Assembly: GCA_002104935.1 (NCBI GenBank)
Contig: MCGT01000014.1
Coordinates: forward strand, 496,001 to 560,000
Source of the DNA: Hesseltinella vesiculosa
Taxonomy: Eukaryota > Mucoromycota > Mucoromycetes > Mucorales > Cunninghamellaceae
Reading direction: 5' to 3'
Length of the DNA: 64,000 nt
The translations under genes were made by a program, and so were the position numbers. Under the pieces are notes generated by a model. That model made no database searches and was not told the DNA's origin. It saw nothing but the letters and a program-made list of their open reading frames with translations. Below, piece by piece: positions 23,302 through 34,200 of this stretch; position 1 is the stretch's first letter, and every line of letters begins with the position of its first letter.

Positions 23302-25898
23302 ATGACATTGTCGATCCAACCTAGCGAATACTATGATGAGGTACAGATAACATGATCTCCACACGTTGTGATGCGTTGATCAAAGAACAAGTAGAAAAAA
23401 AATAGGGTTTTTATTGTCTTCAGGCTTATTAAGGTTTTTTTTTTCTTGCCAACGTTCCAATGGCACCAAGGTTAATGGAGGGCGAATACCAGTATTTCGA
23501 CCAACGATGGATCAGTTCCAAGATTTCTATGCTTTTATGGAAGCTATTGATGTATATGGAAAAGAAGCCGGCATAGCCAAAGTGATCCCACCTGACGAAT
23601 GGTAAAAAAAAAAAAAACAAGTTTCGGCAAGAAGACTGGGGAGTTGGAAATGACGCCTCCACTTGGCAGCAAGCCTTCTCACATGAACTTGATTACTCAT
23701 TGTGTACTAAGCAACCCATTTATCATCATGACAAAATCTAGGCACCAACAATTACCGTCGATCGAAACATCCCTACAAAATGTTCGAGTCCACAATCCAA
23801 TTGTAAGCATAGGCTTTATTACGAAAAAAAGGACGCACAGACCGTTGACTTCGGGATTTTTTTTTTTTAGGTACAACATATCTTTGGCAGCCAAGGCACT
23901 TACCAACAGACCAATGTGGAAAAACGACGACCTTTTACACTAAATCAATGGCATGCACTCTGTCAACAAGACGATTATCGTACCCCTGATTTATCCACCA
24001 CCCGCACTTCCCGTCTGTTGACTAAAAAACGTCGCCGATCCACTTCCATTGAACCAGTCTCGTTGCATGATCCCACAGTGCCTCACCACCAGCGCTATCC
24101 CAAACGATTAACTACCAGCCAGTCCAGCACTACCCACTTACGATCCCCCCCTCCTTCCCCGGATTTGGCAAAACGGACCAAACGAGAAATAGAGGCCGAC
24201 GAAATTGCCACTGCCCTTTCCGAATCACCCGTGCCGTTGGATTTTGAGTTGCATGAGCACAACGAATCTCTGTACACCGATGACCATTGTAAAGAACTGG
24301 AACGCATCTACTGGCGCAACTTGACCTTCAATCCTCCCATGTATGGCGCTGATATGTGTGGTTGTAAGTTTTCTTGTCAGACCTCGTGCTCCACTCCAAA
24401 AGCATAAAGCACGCACGAGCCTCCAACTTGCTTTCTTTTTTTTAGCTTTATTTGATGACTCGGTCAAAGCATGGAACGTTGCCAAATTACCTAATCTATT
24501 GAATCAAATTGGTGTATCACTACCAGGTGTCAATACACCCTATCTTTACTTTGGCATGTGGAAAGCAACTTTTCCATGGCACGTGGAAGACATGGATTTG
24601 TATTCAATCAACTACCTCCATTTTGGTGCCCCGAAACAATGGTATGCCATTCCTGGCTCCTCCAGCAAGAAATTTGAACGAGTCATGCAAAGTAAGCTCA
24701 ATCACTATTTAGCCTGCCTTACTCATCCTCCCACTCTTAAAAAGACACTTTTTTTCAACAATCAAAGGCGTGCCCTGAATTTCTCCGTCACAAGACCCAT
24801 CTGGCCTCGCCTTCCTATTTGGCCAACAATGGCATTCCTGTACATCGATGTGTGCAACATCAAGGAGAGTTCATGATCACCTTCCCATTTGGTTATCATT
24901 CAGGCTACAACCTCGGCCTCAACTGTGCCGAAAGTGTCAATTTTGCTCTGAAATCATGGGTCGATATCGGCCGCCAGGCAAAAGCTTGCCATTGCATCAC
25001 CGACAGCGTTGTCATCGATATGTCTGTTTTTGACGACAAAAACCCCTCTCAACCAGTTACCACGCAAGCCAATAAGAAACGACCAAGGCAACCTCGGCCC
25101 TCGCCCTCAGTAAAGGAAAAAAAAAAAAGGAAACTCCCGTGCATGATCTCTAGACTGGTCATACCTAACCATCTCATCACTGTCTTTATTTTAAACAGGG
25201 GTGCATCCTGTGTTGCAATGAAACGATTCCAACAGACATGATCACCTCGGACCATCAGCCTATCCACCAACTCTGCGCAGAAAGTATCCCTGAAACTTAC
25301 CTCGAACAAACACCATCTGGCCAGTCAGTTGTGGCTGGTATCCAAGATATTCACCCCAGCCGATGGAAGCTAGTAAATGGATGAAACTACCTGCCTGCCA
25401 TTCGCTCACTTTTTTTTTTTTTTTCTTTCTATGATGCATTAGACTTGCTTGTTCTGTCACAAGAAAAAAGGCGCCTGCATGCAATGCTGCTTTGGGAAAT
25501 GCTGGCGCTCCTTCCATGCTACCTGTGCCCAAGCTGCCGGTGCGACTTTGCAACGAAATGTTGATCGTGTTGAAGCTACCTTGGTCATTGATGGCTACTG
25601 TCCTCCTCATGACCCCGTAAGATGGAGCCACGCATCTTGCAGCCCAATAAATCTAAAACGGCTCACCCTTTTCCTCCTTTAGAAACGGCGTGAAGAAAAA
25701 GCACAAGCACAGGAACAAAATCACAAACGCATCATGGACAGCCTGCCGGCAGGACAAGCCGTCATGGCTCGGTATCCTGGCGCAGGCGAATATTTTGGCA
25801 CGATTGATCAGCATGTTCCTGAAAAACGATCCTGCCGCATCAAGTTCCCCGATGGGACCCTGCGAACTGTCCTATGGAGCAATCTGACTCTGGCCTAA
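23302..25898 (+). CDS. KDM4: KDM4-type JmjC histone lysine demethylase
   Basis: Fe(II)/2-oxoglutarate dioxygenase acting on methylated histone H3. Nine exons splice in phase: 23302-23340, 23471-23601, 23742-23802, 23871-24363, 24446-24691, 24745-25109, 25199-25372, 25443-25616 and 25683-25898; 632 aa. JmjN spans about residues 14-57 ([26 protein letters not shown]). JmjC spans about 205-400: YGADMCGSLFDD, iron ligands His288 and Glu290 in [19 protein letters not shown], His375 in [10 protein letters not shown]. Then come a Lys-rich linker, an extended PHD-like zinc region (residues 446-561: CILC, H-x2-[26 protein letters not shown]) and a Tudor-like end ([29 protein letters not shown]). An insert of about 100 polar residues lies between JmjN and JmjC. 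The exon 6 end could be slightly later. Confidence 0.93.
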
Positions 25899-26092
25899 AC
25901 ACGAGGGCGACCCGCATTCATGTCTATATCCTCGCATCTACATATATGTATATTTTTACCATTCATCTTTCTCCATATCCTTCATTACTCTACTTCGAAT
26001 GTTCTGAACCGACCTGCGCCTCATCTTTTATCCTGTTTCGCCGCCCGTTGCTATAAATATGCTTTAATCATCCTTTGGCGGGAATTTGGTTA
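25899..26092. other. KDM4 3' flank
   Basis: Short A/T-rich 3' flank between the KDM4 stop and the tip of foldback copy 2. No gene. Confidence 0.5.
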
Positions 26093-26740
26093 TTTTTGAG
26101 CCGTGAATACTTTTTTTTTAACAGGCAGACCAACCGGGTGAGCCACCATCTTCGCTTCAAGCGCGCACAAAAAGTAAAATCTAATCTAATGCACCGCTTC
26201 AAATGAACGACTTTTTGAGCTGTTTTTGTTAAACTAAGGTGAGGATACGGCATTGAAACAGGTACCATATCGAAACAAGAAATTGGCGACAAGGAGTTTT
26301 GAACGTTGGACAGGTTGGAAAGCAAAAGGACGACATCACTTCCAGCGCATTCCGACCAGCCTCCAGCTCTTCAATCGGCTGTCCGAGGGAGTTATGATTT
26401 AAATTATTGTCCATTCTCATCCTTTGAATTCATGTGCAAAATTTCGAGTAAATCGACTCGGAACGGTTCTGCACTGTGATTTTTGATCAGATCACCTGGG
26501 GGCCCTCTTGGGGAAAATGGGTCGAGTGCATCATTTTTTTAGCTGGAGAATCGGAGTTGTCCATGCGAACCTGATCAAAGGTTGGCTGGGTGACCTTCAC
26601 CGATAGACTTGATTTTTTCAGTACCGTCATCATTCATGTATGTTCGCACCTTTACAATATTTCAGATCGATCCAATCACTCAAACGCTGTGTGTAGCATT
26701 TGCTTTTGTTTTTTTCAAAGCGAAGAAAAAAGAGCCTTCT
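26093..26740 (-). repeat. Foldback-family repeat, copy 2 (one full arm)
   Basis: One nearly full arm in minus orientation. It starts with the family tip TTTGAGCCGTGAATAC at about 26096, followed by CAGGCAGACCAACCGGGTGA. It continues through CTGTCCGAGGGAGTTATGAT, GCACTGTGATTTTTGATCAG, AGCTGGAGAATCGGAG, GATCAAAGGTTGGCTGGGTG, ATCCAATCACTCAAACGC and ends at T-rich sequence near 26720. Each block matches, reverse-complemented, the plus-orientation copies at 58.6, 59.8 and 62.9 kb. No terminal direct repeat is obvious. The tip lies about 200 bp after the KDM4 stop. Confidence 0.75.
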
Positions 26741-27104
26741 GTTTCAATTCCTGAAAAAGTTTAACCTCCGAACCTCTAAATCCAATAAATCCCATCGATC
26801 TAGAACAGCGAAGCTTGGCCAAAAAAAAAAAGGCTCAGCTTGCTCTGCATTCTGTTTCTTCGGCGCAGTGCTGCAAGGTAGTAGTGTAGTCATCGATGGA
26901 GAATATTGCACACATTCTCGTGTCTTTGACACAGTTGAACAGGACCTCCTTTCCCATCCTCTGGGGTTCAGACAAAGGAAGCTGAGCTGCTTGATTGGGA
27001 TTCACTGTTTCTGTTTTTGGATATGCTGCTGTTGTCCTCCAGCCATTCTTCCCCCCTTTTTTCTCTGTTCAACCTTTTTTTTTTTACTATATACATTACA
27101 TTTA
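26741..27104. other. Intergenic, CDC50 upstream
   Basis: No supported gene. It has A11 at 26822 and a C/T-rich run up to the CDC50 start. Confidence 0.45.
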
Positions 27105-28754
27105 ATGGATAAACGCAACTTTAAAAATCGAAAACCATCAAGTATGTATCTTTTGGTTCAGGCATTTAATGTATAACTAACCAAAATCAATAATCCCTTC
27201 CACTCTCCCCTATTTTTTTTTTTTTTTTTTTTTTGCTCGATAGATGGTGCATTTCGACAACAACGACTAAGGGCATGGCAACCTGTGCTTCGACCTACTG
27301 CAGTTATACCTGTGCTGTTTGCGATTGGGATCTTATTTCTACCGATAGGTGGTGTTCTTTATTGGAATGCTGGAAAGGTAACGACCAAGCATTCGCTAGT
27401 GGCAACGACTGATTTGTTTTGTTGTCTCTCTCTTTTTATTTTCATGACTTCACAGTCCACTTATCTTATGATCGATTACACAACTTGCAAAGATTATGAT
27501 CGACCTGTATACCTCCCTCCCTCAATGTACCGATACCGCTTCAATACGACGCCTCGTGACGACTTCAGCACAGCAGGCCCTCTCTTGACCATGATCCAAC
27601 CTCCGACTTTCTACTATCAAAACGCTTCTTCCTTTGCCGACCCCACTGAGCCGACTTTTCAATACAATAGCCACTGGCCCATCAAACAATGTGTCATTGA
27701 TTTTACTGTACCAAACGCCATGAAAGCACCTGTCAACCTGTATTATCGCCTCACCAACTTTTATCAAAACCACAACCAATATATCAAAAGCTACGATGCC
27801 GATCAACTAACCGGTGCACCTTTGGGTGCTGACTCCCTGGCCTATTATTGCGACCCAATCACTACCAGCAATGGCAAGCCTGTCTATCCTTGTGGCCTTG
27901 TAGCTAATTCTATGTTTAATGGTAAGGAAAAGAGGACCAAGTCCAAGGAAGGATGGGGTCGAGTCAGCTAGGAGCCGTCTGTATTCACCTGTTTTTATTT
28001 CGCTCGCAATGCCATCTCCTTAGAGACTGTTTCGGACTTGGTGTTGGTGGACGATGCCTTGACGACGATCAGCAATTATACTTGGATAAAAACGGGGTTG
28101 ATTTGGCCGCACGACCAACGCAGATACGGCACCTCGCGCTACAACGTGAACGACATCGTGCCTCCTCCTAACTGGCAATCCCGTTTTCCCAACGGCTCGT
28201 ACTCTGAGCAATACCCACCTCCTGACCTGGCAACCACCATGGACCGACTCAAAGTGTGGATGACCTTGGCAGCAATGCCTGATTTCATGAAACTCTGGGG
28301 AAAGAACGACGTCCAAGATCTACCGATGGGTCGTTACCGTGTGCATGTCGATCTCAGTATGTCCTAACAACAAATGATTTAAGAGAGGATCACTCAAACC
28401 TCCTTTATTTGTAACCTTCTTTTCAGGCTATGACACTCTCAGTTACGGAGGCAGGAAATGGCTCGTGGTGGCATCAGAATCGCCTCTAGGAACTCGAAAT
28501 TTCTTCCTGGCACTCACCTACATGGCAACGGGCGGCCTCTGCATTTTGATTGGCGGCCTGTTCACTTTTCTGCATTGCATCTGCCCAAGGTAAAAAAGTA
28601 AGATCAAGCTGAATTCATCCTCAATTTTTTTTTAACTTTTTTTAGAACAATGGAGCATTGGCAACCTGTGTCCAATTCAGATATCGCCAATATCGATGAA
28701 CCCACCACAGAACCAGCGGATGATAGATCTGCAACAGCTGCTGCAAATGAATAA
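27105..28754 (+). CDS. CDC50: CDC50/LEM3 family flippase subunit
   Basis: Non-catalytic beta subunit of P4-ATPase phospholipid flippases, needed for their exit from the ER. Exons 27105-27141, 27244-27377, 27456-27921, 28024-28356, 28427-28589 and 28646-28754; 413 aa. The N-terminal FRQQRLRAWQPVLRPTAVIP is the family signature, followed by TM1 (VLFAIGILFLPIGGVLYW). The large lumenal loop has paired cysteines (TTCKDYD, KQCVIDF, YYCDPI, YPCGLVANSMFN) and N-glycosylation sequons (QNAS, SNYTW, PNGSY). TM2 is FLALTYMATGGLCILIGGLFTF, followed by HCICPR and an acidic tail. Domain order and length match CDC50/LEM3. Confidence 0.95.
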
Positions 28755-29045
28755 AAATGACTCTTTTTTCAGACGCACATGAAAACAGTGCTTCTTTTCA
28801 GTTTAGCCTTTTTGTCCAATTTGTCCAGGGGCCTGCCTAAACCCAACCTTCAGGTCGGGCTGAATTGCCAAAAATGGCCTGTGTGTCCACACTCCAGCTG
28901 ACAAAGCTGATTGGACAGGAGGCCCAATGGATTCCAATGTCTCCTTCAATTTTTTTTTTTGTTTCTGTTTTCTTTTTTTCCTTTTTCCCACATCAGCCGT
29001 TTTTTTTTCTGCTATTTCTTTATTGCGTTTGTTAATGCTACAGCC
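28755..29045. other. Intergenic, bZIP upstream
   Basis: A 291-bp spacer. It has a pyrimidine-rich stretch (28949-29030) just before the bZIP start and no gene. Confidence 0.5.
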
Positions 29046-31167
29046 ATGGATCAAGACGAAGAATTTATGCGATGGATTATGAACAGTCATCCGTTAGAAA
29101 ACGTCGAAGGCTTTGCCCCTAGTGCATCCCTTTATCAACCGGCTGTTCCTGCCCCAGCCGACCCCAACCATCTCCCACCAGCCTTGCCGCCATCGACCAG
29201 TCAGCCAATACCTCCTGCTGCTCAACAGCAGCAGCAGCCTAACCAACCTGTGCCTGATAATTATTATCAGCAAGGTTACTATCCTCCTTACTTTCCTGCC
29301 CAGCATGTCTCTCCACCATTTGAACAGCACCCCGACTTTTCATTGTCTGAGGCTCATGGTCTCGACGATACACTAGGCACCAGTGCTGAAGATCAATATA
29401 CCGATGCCCAGCTGAAAGCAATGACCTCAAAAGAACGCCGCCAACTACGAAACAAAATCTCTGCTCGCAACTTTCGAAACCGCCGCAAAGGTAATTGCCA
29501 AGTGCCCTTTCTGAAGAATTACCTTAATCGCTCACTTTTTTTTTTTTTTAGAGTACATTGCTTCCTTGGAAGGCGAGGTGGCTAAATTCAAAAATGAAAA
29601 TAGCCAATTACGGTTAGAGATCAAATGGGTTCGTACAACGTTGGTCAAGTTGCAAAAGGAAAATGATCATCTGCGGGTCGAATTGGCCCTCTGTCAATCA
29701 GGCATCACCAAAACCAAAGCTGACAAGCCCAATTCCTCCAGCGACAGCTACAAAGCCGAATCACCCTCCTCCTCACCTTCTGCTGGCCATCTCTCCTCCC
29801 AATCAAACTCGCCTATACCCACGGGTCATCATCATCAACACCCGCTCCCTTCTCTCTCGTCCAGGCAAACCAAAGCCTTGTCCACCTCTCCTGCGCTTCC
29901 TCCTTCGCTGGTCCCCAGCGGTCCTCGGTCCTATGGCAATCACTCGGATTCCTCTTTCTCGCCTCCCCCAAACACTAAAACCGAAATGGTGGACCATTGG
30001 AACCCCGCCATGCCTCTGAACCAACAGGAATACATCTATGGACCGCCTGCTCAAGCTGAACCGACTTGTGACGTTTATACGCCAGCTGCTCCTCAGCAAC
30101 AACAGCAGCCCATGATGGCCAACACCAGCCTTGCTCCTGCCACCCATGCCATCCCAACCACCACTGTCCCCGTCCAAACATCCATGTATGCCCCCCTTGC
30201 CTATTCTGTACCACAGCAACAGCAACAAACCAACCATGTATCACCGCCCTCTGCCTCGGTCACACCAGCTTACCCACCCCCACCCACGACCCGGCCCATT
30301 CAGCTGCCTGTCCAACACCACTATCCTGCGCCTGTTTACCATCAACCGCACCCACACACCTACACCGACGCCACTGACTCTGATCAAAGCCACATGGTGC
30401 CTCGCCATGCTCATGCCCGGGTCGCTCATCCTGCTCCCCCTTCCCACGTCACCGATCGTTCTGTCTATCCTCATCCTTCTCAGTACCATCTGTCCCATGC
30501 TATGTTCCCTGAAGTCGACTTGACTGAGTTGCTTGGCAAGACCAGGCAGCCCGGTGCCGATGATGCCAAGCTCTTCCGCCAGTACCCTCTGCTGGCCCCC
30601 GCTCTGCTTTCCATGGTTGTCCAGCACACCATGTCCTTGAGCACTGATCAGTTGATGCACCATGCCAAACTATTGAACACCAAAACCACTCACGTCTCAC
30701 CTCCCTCGACTCCCCTACCGCCTGCCAACGCCATCAAGCCCGACGTCAAACCATGTTTCATCCCTGGCCTGGCCCACACCAAGCTCGCCCGCCCCCTGAC
30801 CAAGAAGCAAGTGCGCGTCCTTTGGGAATCTCTCCTGGATCAAATGCTGCAAGTCGCCAACGACACCCGTTGCATGGCCAAGCAAGAAGACGCCCCCTTG
30901 TCAACAACCGTATCTGCCATGGACTCAGCTTCCTACTATGAACGTTATCGACAATTCTACAACGACAATGACGAAGAGGACGACGAAATCATGCCGTGGT
31001 ATGACGCCCCTGCCACTGGCTTCCAAGCGATCTGTCCGTTGTACTGGTTACAGCGTCAGTTCTGCAAGTTTGTCATCACTTATGTTGTTGTCAAGTATCC
31101 TCAGCTGGATGCCCCTTGTCGTAGCTACTTGCCCATCTGTGAACGTTATCGTTTGATTACAAACTAG
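29046..31167 (+). CDS. bZIP transcription factor
   Basis: Sequence-specific dimeric transcription factor. Exon 1 29046-29490, exon 2 29552-31167; 686 aa. The intron falls inside the basic region (RNRRK|EYIASLE). The basic region at about 127-148 reads TSKERRQLRNKISARNFRNR with the invariant Asn136-x7-Arg144. The zipper follows: EYIASLEGEVAKFKNENSQL, then IKWVRTTLVKLQKENDHLRV. Upstream is a Pro/Gln-rich region with poly-Q; downstream is a long Pro/Gln/His/Ser-rich stretch and a better conserved block near the C terminus (DLTELLGKTRQ, LLAPALLSMVVQHTMSL, LTKKQVRVLWESLLDQM). The domain layout resembles large basal-fungal bZIP proteins. Targets are not deducible. Confidence 0.94.
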
Positions 31168-31479
31168 ACCTCCCTCCACTCTCTTCCCATTGTATATAAC
31201 GTGCACTTCCCACTCCCCTTCCCTTTGTTCTATTTTTTTCTTTTCCTCATCATCATTGACTCGATTGTTTTCCTGATACCAAGTGAACCCAAAAAATAAT
31301 AAAATCCTTTTCAATCCCGTTTGCACAAGCTGACATGGGGTTGGGGTCTATTACTGTAACAGCCTGGTGTTACACTGTATCGTTGTTATGCATCAAAAAC
31401 AGTCTTGTGTATTATACACAACACAGGGATGTTATCTACCACAGGTGGCGCATGTTGTCCATATAACGTATGATATGAC
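31168..31479. other. bZIP 3' flank
   Basis: 3' flank with AATAAAA near 31302. No gene seen. Confidence 0.45.
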
Positions 31480-31860
31480 ATATTTGTTGAAGAATCCTAC
31501 AGCTTTGCCAGCTTGATAGCATCTAACCCAGTCCATATTGGTGCCATGCTGACTTTTGTAGTTGTCCACAAATGGTCAATCAACTGGTGCGCGAAACTTC
31601 GACAGTTCCTGCGATCTCTGAGTAGGACATTCGAAGAAATGTTTCTTTTGGCGTTGGGCGGGCTGTCGAGAGTGGGCTGCATAGTTCGTTTAACCAACGC
31701 TGGGCAGCTCTTTGGTGCACATTGTATCGGCGTGCAATCTTTGCTATTGATATTTCGCGGTTTTGTATGGATTGGAAGAGAGAGGACCACGTGTTTTATC
31801 GCATTTGAGTATCTTTGATAGCTTCTTTTTATTTACTGGTCGTTTTGGGGCGGCTGGAGG
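31480..31860 (-). pseudogene. Degenerate transposase fragment with HTH
   Basis: On the minus strand one frame reads REISIAKIARRYNVHQRAAQ and continues RWLNELCSPLSTARP, a helix-turn-helix of the type that starts Tc1/mariner-like and related transposases. That frame stops soon after (VSRTS*), and a neighbouring frame (DHLWTTTKVSMAPIWTGLD) stays open, which suggests a frameshifted relic. No catalytic DDE residues are visible. It could also be a chance HTH-like match. Confidence 0.35.
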
Positions 31861-32162
31861 CCATCTTCTTGAATAAAGCGAGGAGCTGTGTTATTCATGT
31901 TTTACCAAATTGAAACTTTAATGTGCTTTTTATAAATGCCCGTTCAAAAATGTTTAAAGAGTAACAAACTGGTGTTGACCGACATCCCTTTTCTCAACGG
32001 GTTCAATTTGTTCAAACTTAGGAGTTGACGACATCTTTTTTTTTCCGTGCAACATGAATTTTTATTGCACGAATTAAAGGTGAATTTACTTTCTGGAAAG
32101 AGTATATATATTTAATTTAAAAATGTTTAGCCGAAAATTAGGACAATGCCACCTATTTCTGT
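31861..32162. other. Intergenic, ATG27 3' flank
   Basis: A/T-rich, no gene. An inverted pair GTGCAATAAA / TTTTATTGCAC-like lies near 32048-32075 and could form a small hairpin. Confidence 0.4.
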
Positions 32163-32456
32163 TTAGACCGCAACGTAGCCTCCACTGTTTTGACGTCGGG
32201 AGGTCACTGTGCTCATTAAATGGGATACCAAATCCTTGATCAAATAGGGGAGATCCAACCAAAAGTCTACCACAAATAAAAAAAAAAAAGCTAAGAGCCC
32301 TTGATCCACGAGCGATTTTGATTCTTTGTTACCTCGGTGAGGAAGCAAGTCCAAACCACGGGCATTGAATTGGCGATAATTATAGAAACAGCCACCAACA
32401 AAATACACCAGCAGTCCGAAGCCCAGTCTACAAGTCATTGGGTCAGTATGCATTCA

Positions 32457-32492
<36 letters not shown>

Positions 32493-33649
32493 TCGATGGC
32501 TTACAGCGTAAAGAACCAGCCAATCACGGATTTGCTTTCATCTTCGACGTCACCTTTGGGTGGGCCAGTTGGAGGAGGAGTATTGTCGCCACGTGTGCTA
32601 AAGTAGAAAAATATGTTGAGTCCCACCCATCATGACCTGGCTATTTTTTAATACGAGAGTCAACTTTACGCGCAAAAATAACTTGTACGCCAGTTGAATT
32701 TCATCACACCATTGGCATCAGATTGAAGTACGGGGCCATTGGGGTTGTCCTGGAATTGGAAAGGTTTCAAAAAATCAGAGAGGTCACGTTCATGCATGTG
32801 TCATTTTTTTTTTTCAACCTTGGATTCATTTGGTCCACATTGCAAGGTCAATTCCACCTTTTGGTCCTTGCCAAGAATATAACCGCCACTCAGTGTCACG
32901 ACGTGTTCGGCATTTTCTATGCAAATAAGAAAAAAAAAAGGGGGGGAGGAATCGGTTATTCCTGATCGTGCACAGACAATGCCAACAAAACAAAAATCAG
33001 GATTGCAAGTTTACCAGCCGTCAAATCAAAATCTTCTGGGGATGTGGTGGCAAACGTTGCTCTCAAGGCAGCACTAAGTGAATTAAAAAAAAAATAAAAT
33101 AAGAGAGAGAGAGAGAATGAGTGCTTTGACGTAGTGTTACTAACTGCCTTACTCTTTATCAGACGCCAAGGTATCCACCACAGTGACGATTTCGCCTTTG
33201 CCTTCAAGCTGATGGCTAGTGGTGCGACACACATACTACCAAAAGCGAAAAAAAAGTAAGATAACCGCAGCAACATCGTTGCCAAGCAATTCTTTTCTTT
33301 GTGTACCGTGTTGTCAGGACAGAATTCAGCTACGGAATTGCCACTAGGACGTTGAACGGGATCACATAGATTCACATAGATGCGCTCAATAGTCTTGGCT
33401 GGATGGGTGTCAAGTGTTCGATCAGTCATGAAGTTTCTAAACAATACAGAAAAAGAGAAAGTGAGTAGGTTTGCTCACAACGTCACTGATCATCCGGTGT
33501 AGGATGCTTGTGAAATCGTACTTGTTCATTGGGGACAGATCCAGCTGGAAGCCAGGACGAGGCTGGAAGCCTTTGTTGCAGTATTCCTGTGAAGCTAGGA
33601 CATTGCAGGCCAAGAACGATAGTAATAGACAGCTAAAAGATGATTTCAT
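32163..33649 (-). CDS. ATG27: ATG27-like autophagy membrane protein
   Basis: Type I membrane protein that cycles with ATG9 vesicles. Nine exons give one 270-aa frame: 33649-33522, 33436-33307, 33235-33153, 33073-33015, 32916-32819, 32749-32683, 32553-32505, 32427-32333 and 32266-32163. Signal peptide MKSSFSCLLLSFLACNVLAS. The lumenal MRH-type domain has paired cysteines (EYCNKGF, VNLCDPVQ, EFCPDN, YVCRTT, LQCGPNES) and the motif VMKFNWRTS. Then TM (GFGLLVYFVGGCFYNY) and the family C terminus ARGLDLLPHR, DFWLDLPYLIKDLV, ending GGYVAV. Two junctions are less sure: the exon 1 donor (33521) and the exon 7 acceptor, where I used CCCAAAG|GT because the stronger TTTAG at about 32600 breaks the frame. 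Confidence 0.87.
32461..32488. repeat. (CT)14 microsatellite in ATG27 intron
   Basis: Fourteen uninterrupted CT units inside the seventh intron of the ATG27 gene (GA on the coding strand). Confidence 0.95.
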
Positions 33650-34104
33650 TCGATTACTTTGCCACGTAAATGAGGAAGGATGAATTGAAATGCAAAAAAG
33701 AAAAAAAAAAAAAAAACACCTGAAAAAAAATGAGGGGCCACACAACGGCGGCGTTCCGCTTGTCGGAATGTGGATTTGTTCACAGTGCTTTTTGCAACCG
33801 CTTCATTTGGCCAGAAAATCAAATAAATAGCAGCGGCAGAGACTGTCTGGGCATGAAGATGCACGAAATCATCTCTTGTATAACATAAACCATGAATGGC
33901 TTGGCCATAGAAAACCATCGTCACCAAACTTGACCTCCGTCGGCTGTCTCGAGCCTTGCACGTGCCTGGCAACTGGTGAGCAGTGAACGAAGGTCAGCGA
34001 TCATTGAAGGCACTGTCAGCTTGCCATTTTTATGGCGAAAGAGGCCAGGCTCTGGCTGACTATGTTCTTTCGTCGTATTTTATTTTATTTATTTTATTTT
34101 ATTT
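33650..34104. other. ATG27 upstream region
   Basis: Promoter side of ATG27, with an A/G-rich run at 33693-33716 and TTTTATTTTATTTATTTTATT at 34078-34105. No gene. Confidence 0.45.
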
Positions 34105-34200
34105 TTTGGCTGGAAAATCGGAGGTCCCAAAGTCGATCGTTGGCTAGGCTACCGTGACCGAGAAACGTGGTATTTTTTCAGCATCCATGTCTTTCAAGAG
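34105..34200 (-). repeat. Foldback-family repeat, copy 3 (fragment)
   Basis: A short minus-orientation fragment of the family core: TGGCTGGAAAATCGGAGGT, then GTTGGCTAGGCTACCGTGAC and TATTTTTTCAGCATCCATG. These match the same order in the 26.5 and 49.0 kb copies. Flanks show no further similarity, so it is a truncated relic. Confidence 0.65.

Noticed and set aside
27105..27176. Reading CDC50 exon 1 straight through without the intron at 27142
   Set aside because: Read-through meets a stop at once, whereas splicing gives the conserved FRQQRLRAWQP signature.
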